From Natronosalvus caseinilyticus (GTDB lineage: Archaea > Halobacteriota > Halobacteria > Halobacteriales > Natrialbaceae), in NCBI RefSeq assembly GCF_017357105.1, contig NZ_CP071596.1, positions 1,922,001 to 1,986,000 on the forward strand: 64,000 nt of DNA. The letters run 5' to 3'. Positions 61,154-64,000 of the stretch are shown one piece after another. The position numbers were made by a program, and so were the translations under genes. Each line of letters begins with the position of its first letter. The first letter of the stretch is position 1. The notes beneath the pieces are model-generated. The model searched no databases. It was not told the DNA's origin and saw nothing but the letters and a program-made list of their open reading frames with translations.

Positions 61154-61792
61154 ATGATCGAGGAGTGTCTCGCCGTCGAATTCCGGGTGCAGCACGACGA
61201 TTGCCCGCTCGCCGAGGCGACAAAGTCAGTCGACCTCGAGGTCCACGCCCAGGCGCCACAGCTGCGGGCCGACGGCTACGACCTGCTGCAGTTTAGCTCG
61301 CCGCGAAACGACCACTTCGTCGAGACGCTCGACGCCGACGACCGCATCCGCTACCTCCACGTCACGGAGGTCGACGGACGGTACCGATTCCGGTGTCTCT
61401 CGAAGCAACCCTGCGTGGTCCACGACCTGATCAACGGCGGCCTGATCGTCGAGACGCTCCGGTATCGAAACGGCGCCGCCACGGTCTTCGGAGCCGTCGT
61501 CGGCCGGGACGTGCTCAAGAACGTGATGGAGACTGCGGGCGACACCGTCGGCGTGCGCCTCGAGCGCGTCTACCCGATGGAGTCGGAGGCCCAGGAAGCC
61601 CCGAGCCAGCAGTGGGATCTGACGCCCGCCCAGGAGGAGTGTATCCGGGTCGCCGTGGAGATGGGTTACTTCGAAATCCCGCGGGGGACGAGTTCGGAGG
61701 CGGTGGCGACGGAACTGGGGATCAGCAAGTCGGCGTTTCTCGAGCGGGTTCGGCGGGCGGAAGAGTCGCTGTTTCGACAGATTTTCGCGTGA
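61154..61792 (+). CDS. HTH_10 transcription regulator, divergent from paa genes
   Basis: 212 residues. C-terminal HTH: LTPAQEECIRVAVEMGYFEIPRGTSSEAVATELGISKSAFLERVRRAEESL (about residues 155-205). N-terminal domain: LAVEFRVQHDDCPLAEATKSV and RYLHVTEVDGRYRFRC. TTTTAAATA at 61124-61132 is 22-30 nt before ATG 61154, so leaderless. Its back-to-back position with paaA suggests it controls the paa operon. Confidence 0.85.
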   Translation: MIEECLAVEFRVQHDDCPLAEATKSVDLEVHAQAPQLRADGYDLLQFSSPRNDHFVETLDADDRIRYLHVTEVDGRYRFRCLSKQPCVVHDLINGGLIVETLRYRNGAATVFGAVVGRDVLKNVMETAGDTVGVRLERVYPMESEAQEAPSQQWDLTPAQEECIRVAVEMGYFEIPRGTSSEAVATELGISKSAFLERVRRAEESLFRQIFA

Positions 61793-61922
61793 GGTGACTC
61801 GCCATTTACGGTACTCGAGTTGCGCCACTCTCGCCTTCGACGTCACTCGAGCCGACGTCGCTCTCGACGACCGGTTGCCCCCACCAGTAGTTTCTTGCCA
61901 CCCGGCCACACTGGCTGTGGGT

Positions 61923-62318
61923 ATGGCAGACACCGACGCGCTGCGCGAGCACATCGAGAGCGATCCCTACTGTGCGACCCTCGGCATCGACCTCGTCGAC
62001 TTCGAACCCGGCCTCGCCCGGACCGAACTCGAGGTCACCGAGGACCTGACGAACTTCCACGGGACGCCCCACGGCGGGGCGGTCTACTCGCTGGCCGATG
62101 CGGCGTTCGCGGCCGCCTCCAATTCCCACGGCGAGACGGCGGTGGCCCTCGAGACGAACATCTCCTACCTCGAGGCGGTAGACGTGGGCGATGTCCTGAC
62201 GGCGACGGCGGAGGAGACCCACGTCGCGGGTCGCACCGCGGAGTACGAGGTGATCGTCACCGACGAGGCCGACGATCGAATCGCCACGTTCCGCGGTCGC
62301 GTGTACATTCTCGGTTGA
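61923..62318 (+). CDS. paaI: PaaI-type hotdog thioesterase
   Basis: 131 residues. Hotdog fold: LGIDLVDFEPGLARTELEVTEDL, NFHGTPHGGAVYSLADAAFAAASNS (HGG(A/V) motif with catalytic Asp), ALETNISYLEAVDVGDVLTA. Hydrolyses phenylacetyl-CoA-type esters that build up as dead-end products. Its last two codons and TGA lie in the first unit of a 19-bp tandem repeat (62311-62459). An upstream in-frame start at 61794 is rejected. Confidence 0.88.
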   Translation: MADTDALREHIESDPYCATLGIDLVDFEPGLARTELEVTEDLTNFHGTPHGGAVYSLADAAFAAASNSHGETAVALETNISYLEAVDVGDVLTATAEETHVAGRTAEYEVIVTDEADDRIATFRGRVYILG

Positions 62319-62459
62319 TCGGTTGGTTCTCGGTTGATCGGTTGGTTCTCGGTTGATCGGTTGGTTCTCGGTTGATCGGTTGGTTCTCGGTTGATCGGTT
62401 GGTTCTCGGTCGATCGGTTGGTTCTCGGTCGATCGGTTGGTTCTCGGTCGATCAGTTGC
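62311..62459. repeat. 19-bp tandem repeat, about 7.8 copies
   Basis: Unit TCGGTTGATCGGTTGGTTC, starting at 62311 and recurring every 19 nt at 62330, 62349, 62368, 62387, 62406, 62425 and partly 62444. Copies 1-5 read TTGATC; copies 6-8 read TCGATC; the last ends ATCAGTTG. The end of paaI, including its stop at 62316-62318, is inside the first copy. The minus strand would read a Thr/Asn/Arg/Pro-rich peptide, not judged real. Confidence 0.8.
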
Positions 62460-62898
62460 GTCGACCTCGAGCCGGCCTTCGTCGAAGTGTGACTCAACGT
62501 GAGACTCGAGATGGACGAACACGGCTCTGACAACGATTACGACGGATCGAGTTGCACGAACACGACGAAACCCCTCACGCCGCTCGCAACCGCAGTGACG
62601 GATATCCTCGCTATGCTCGGATAGGGCCGTCACTGCGACTCCCCGTCGGCGCGAGCGCCGTTCGCCCTTTCGGTCCGCCAGGGGTACCGCCTGCCCTCCC
62701 CCGGGTCGCGCGGCCCGCCGTCGCGGGCACGCGCTCCCGGCCATAGTTCGATTTCACGATTGGCTCCGCCGCAAACGAACCTTCGGTATCGAAAGTAGAG
62801 CTATAACGTACAGAAACGGTAGTACTGTCGGATTGACGGTCGGACGACCCTCGAGAATCGCACCTCGAGTGTACGATCGCGACTCGATACGCGTACGC
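62460..62898. other. Gene-free stretch between the tandem repeat and the second paaK
   Basis: 439 nt. The frame at 62552-62746 has no motif and native look is absent. Nearly palindromic CTCGAG-containing segments occur near 62860-62875. No RNA gene or terminator recognised. It lies between convergent paaI (plus) and paaK (minus). Confidence 0.4.
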
Positions 62899-64000
62899 TC
62901 AGCGGTGGTCGTAGACGCGCTTGACCTTCCCAACCTCGGTTCGCTCGATGCCACCAGGCTCCTCGATCGTGAGGGTATCGGGGGTGAACGAGAGCACGTT
63001 CTGGAGTCGGGTGAGCACCCGGTCGCGCAGTTCCTCGCGGTCGCCGTCGAAGTCGTGCTCGCACTCGATGGTGATCTCGAGGGTGTCCAGGTTGTTCTCT
63101 CTATTCAGGTCGATCCGGTAGTGCGGGGCGACCTCGTCGAATTCGAGGACGACGTCCTCGACCTCGCTCGGGTAGAAGTTGACCCCGCGGACGATCACGA
63201 GGTCGTCGGCGCGGCCGGTGACGTTGTCCATGCGGACCGTGGTGCGACCGCACTCACACTCTCCACTGGAAAGCGTCGTCAGGTCGCCGGTCCGGTACCG
63301 GAGGACGGGCAGAGCCTCCTTCGAGAGCGTCGTGAGGACGAGTTCGCCCTCCTCGCCCTCCGGCAGGGGCTCGCCGGTGTCGGGATCGACGATCTCCGGG
63401 TAGAACCGGTCCTCGTGGATGTGCAGTCCCTCCTGGGCTTCCACGCACTCGATGGAGACGCCGGGGCCGACGATCTCGGAGAGGCCGTAAATGTCGATTC
63501 CCTTTACGCCGAGGCGTTCCTCGATGGCCTCGCGCATCGGGTCCGTGCAGGGTTCGGCACCGAAGATGACCACCCGCAGCGGGAGGTCCTCGATGTCGAC
63601 GCCCATGTCCGCCGCGGTCTCGGCGAGATACAGCGCGTACGACGGCGTGCAGGCGATGGCGTCGCTCTCGAGGTCCTCGAGCATCTCGACCTGGCGCTGG
63701 GTGTTGCCGCCGCCGATCGGGATTACGGTCGCGCCCAGTTCCTCGACGCCGTAGTGGAGCCCGAGGCCCCCGGTGAAGAGCCCGTAGCCGTAGGCGTTCT
63801 GGACCGTGTCGCCCGCGCCGAGGCCGGCAGCCTCGAGACACCGGGCGACGGCGTCGCTCCAGACGTCTACGTCGTTTTGCGTGTAAGAGACGATCTTCGG
63901 CTTCCCCGTGGTTCCCGAGGAGGCGTGGATCCGGACGATGTCCTCGTCGTCGACGGCGAACAGGCCGTCGGGGTACTCGTCGCGGAAGTCCTCCTTCGTC
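62899..64000 (-). CDS. paaK: Phenylacetate-CoA ligase paralogue, 5' end cut by window
   Basis: Partial, 367 codons visible; the reading frame stays open to the end at 64000 (ASSGTTGKPKIVSYTQ is near 63897-63950). Same hallmarks as the copy at 56765: YGYGLFTGGLGLHYG, GGGNTQRQVEML, EPCTDPMREAIEERLGVKGIDIYGLSE, LRYRTGDLTTL and the final KVKRVYDHR. Any internal start (for example 63684) would cut the adenylation site. A different acyl substrate is possible. Flanks the paa block on the far side from the first paaK. Confidence 0.9.
   Translation of the reverse strand, partial: TKEDFRDEYPDGLFAVDDEDIVRIHASSGTTGKPKIVSYTQNDVDVWSDAVARCLEAAGLGAGDTVQNAYGYGLFTGGLGLHYGVEELGATVIPIGGGNTQRQVEMLEDLESDAIACTPSYALYLAETAADMGVDIEDLPLRVVIFGAEPCTDPMREAIEERLGVKGIDIYGLSEIVGPGVSIECVEAQEGLHIHEDRFYPEIVDPDTGEPLPEGEEGELVLTTLSKEALPVLRYRTGDLTTLSSGECECGRTTVRMDNVTGRADDLVIVRGVNFYPSEVEDVVLEFDEVAPHYRIDLNRENNLDTLEITIECEHDFDGDREELRDRVLTRLQNVLSFTPDTLTIEEPGGIERTEVGKVKRVYDHR

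Noticed and set aside
62311-62459. Possible CRISPR array
   Set aside because: Units are contiguous 19-bp repeats with no spacers and no cas genes near; it is a simple tandem repeat.
62165-62533. Thr/Asn/Arg/Pro-rich peptide encoded antisense through the tandem repeat
   Set aside because: Low-complexity product created by the repeat itself and overlapping paaI; no start signals.

Overview
The window is a high-GC chromosome segment of a haloarchaeon, most likely from the Natrialbales. Evidence for this: strongly acidic proteins, Tat-type export signals, frequent promoter-proximal (leaderless) starts, archaeal markers (eIF1A, deoxyhypusine synthase, GTP cyclohydrolase III, Cdc48/VAT-type ATPase, HTH_10/Bat regulators, HalOD1 proteins), and a complete methylaspartate-cycle cluster. 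Genus and species cannot be fixed from the sequence alone.

Region by region. 1-5.2 kb: small conserved haloarchaeal proteins, an SDR/Azf-like dehydrogenase, and a cluster of regulators (DUF7344-like winged helix, two HTH_10 proteins, a HalOD1 protein). 5.3-12.0 kb: the methylaspartate cycle, with mamS-mamE-mal-mch-mcl packed on the minus strand and the CoA-transferase mct divergent; these genes convert glutamate-derived methylaspartate to mesaconyl-CoA and on to glyoxylate plus propionyl-CoA. 12-16.9 kb: GTP cyclohydrolase III, a CBS/zinc-ribbon protein, a GNAT enzyme, a tRNA-Thr(UGU) with an unusual D arm, a HalOD1 protein and an RNase H-like nuclease. 17-23.3 kb: a P19-like lipoprotein, Hsp20, a Cdc48-type AAA ATPase, and a SCO1/TlpA/CcdA redox operon. 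23.4-27.7 kb: a 1103-residue Bat-type sensor-regulator and another HTH_10 regulator. 28-38.1 kb: GlmS, eIF1A, a GlmU-type enzyme, deoxyhypusine synthase, a secreted four-repeat protein, a Nif3-like protein, an AN1 zinc-finger membrane protein and PyrF.

38.2-42.9 kb is different: lower GC, gene-poor, with recurring short sequence families (TTCATAATCGG boxes; TGCTGAATACAGAGG/TTCAGCAC pieces), tiny Cys-rich ORFs and a second HTH_10 + DUF7344-like + HalOD1 set. It looks like an accessory island with mobile-element debris, though no intact transposase or integrase is visible.

42.9-54.1 kb is an ion/amino-acid transport block: TrkH-TrkA, two APC permeases each fused to tandem universal-stress domains, a stand-alone UspA between them, a second TrkH, and methylglyoxal synthase. 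54.5-64 kb is an aromatic (phenylacetate) block: VOC protein, aldehyde dehydrogenase, PaaK, the epoxidase genes paaA-B-C-D with a PaaD zinc ribbon split off as a separate 55-codon gene, a divergent HTH_10 regulator, the thioesterase PaaI whose stop codon lies inside a 19-bp tandem repeat, and a second PaaK cut by the window end. No PaaE-like reductase was seen.

Most of the window is ordinary chromosomal haloarchaeal content. The most unusual items are the recurring regulator trio, the four-repeat secreted protein, the tRNA lacking U8/A14, the split PaaD, and the repeat families of the 38-43 kb island.
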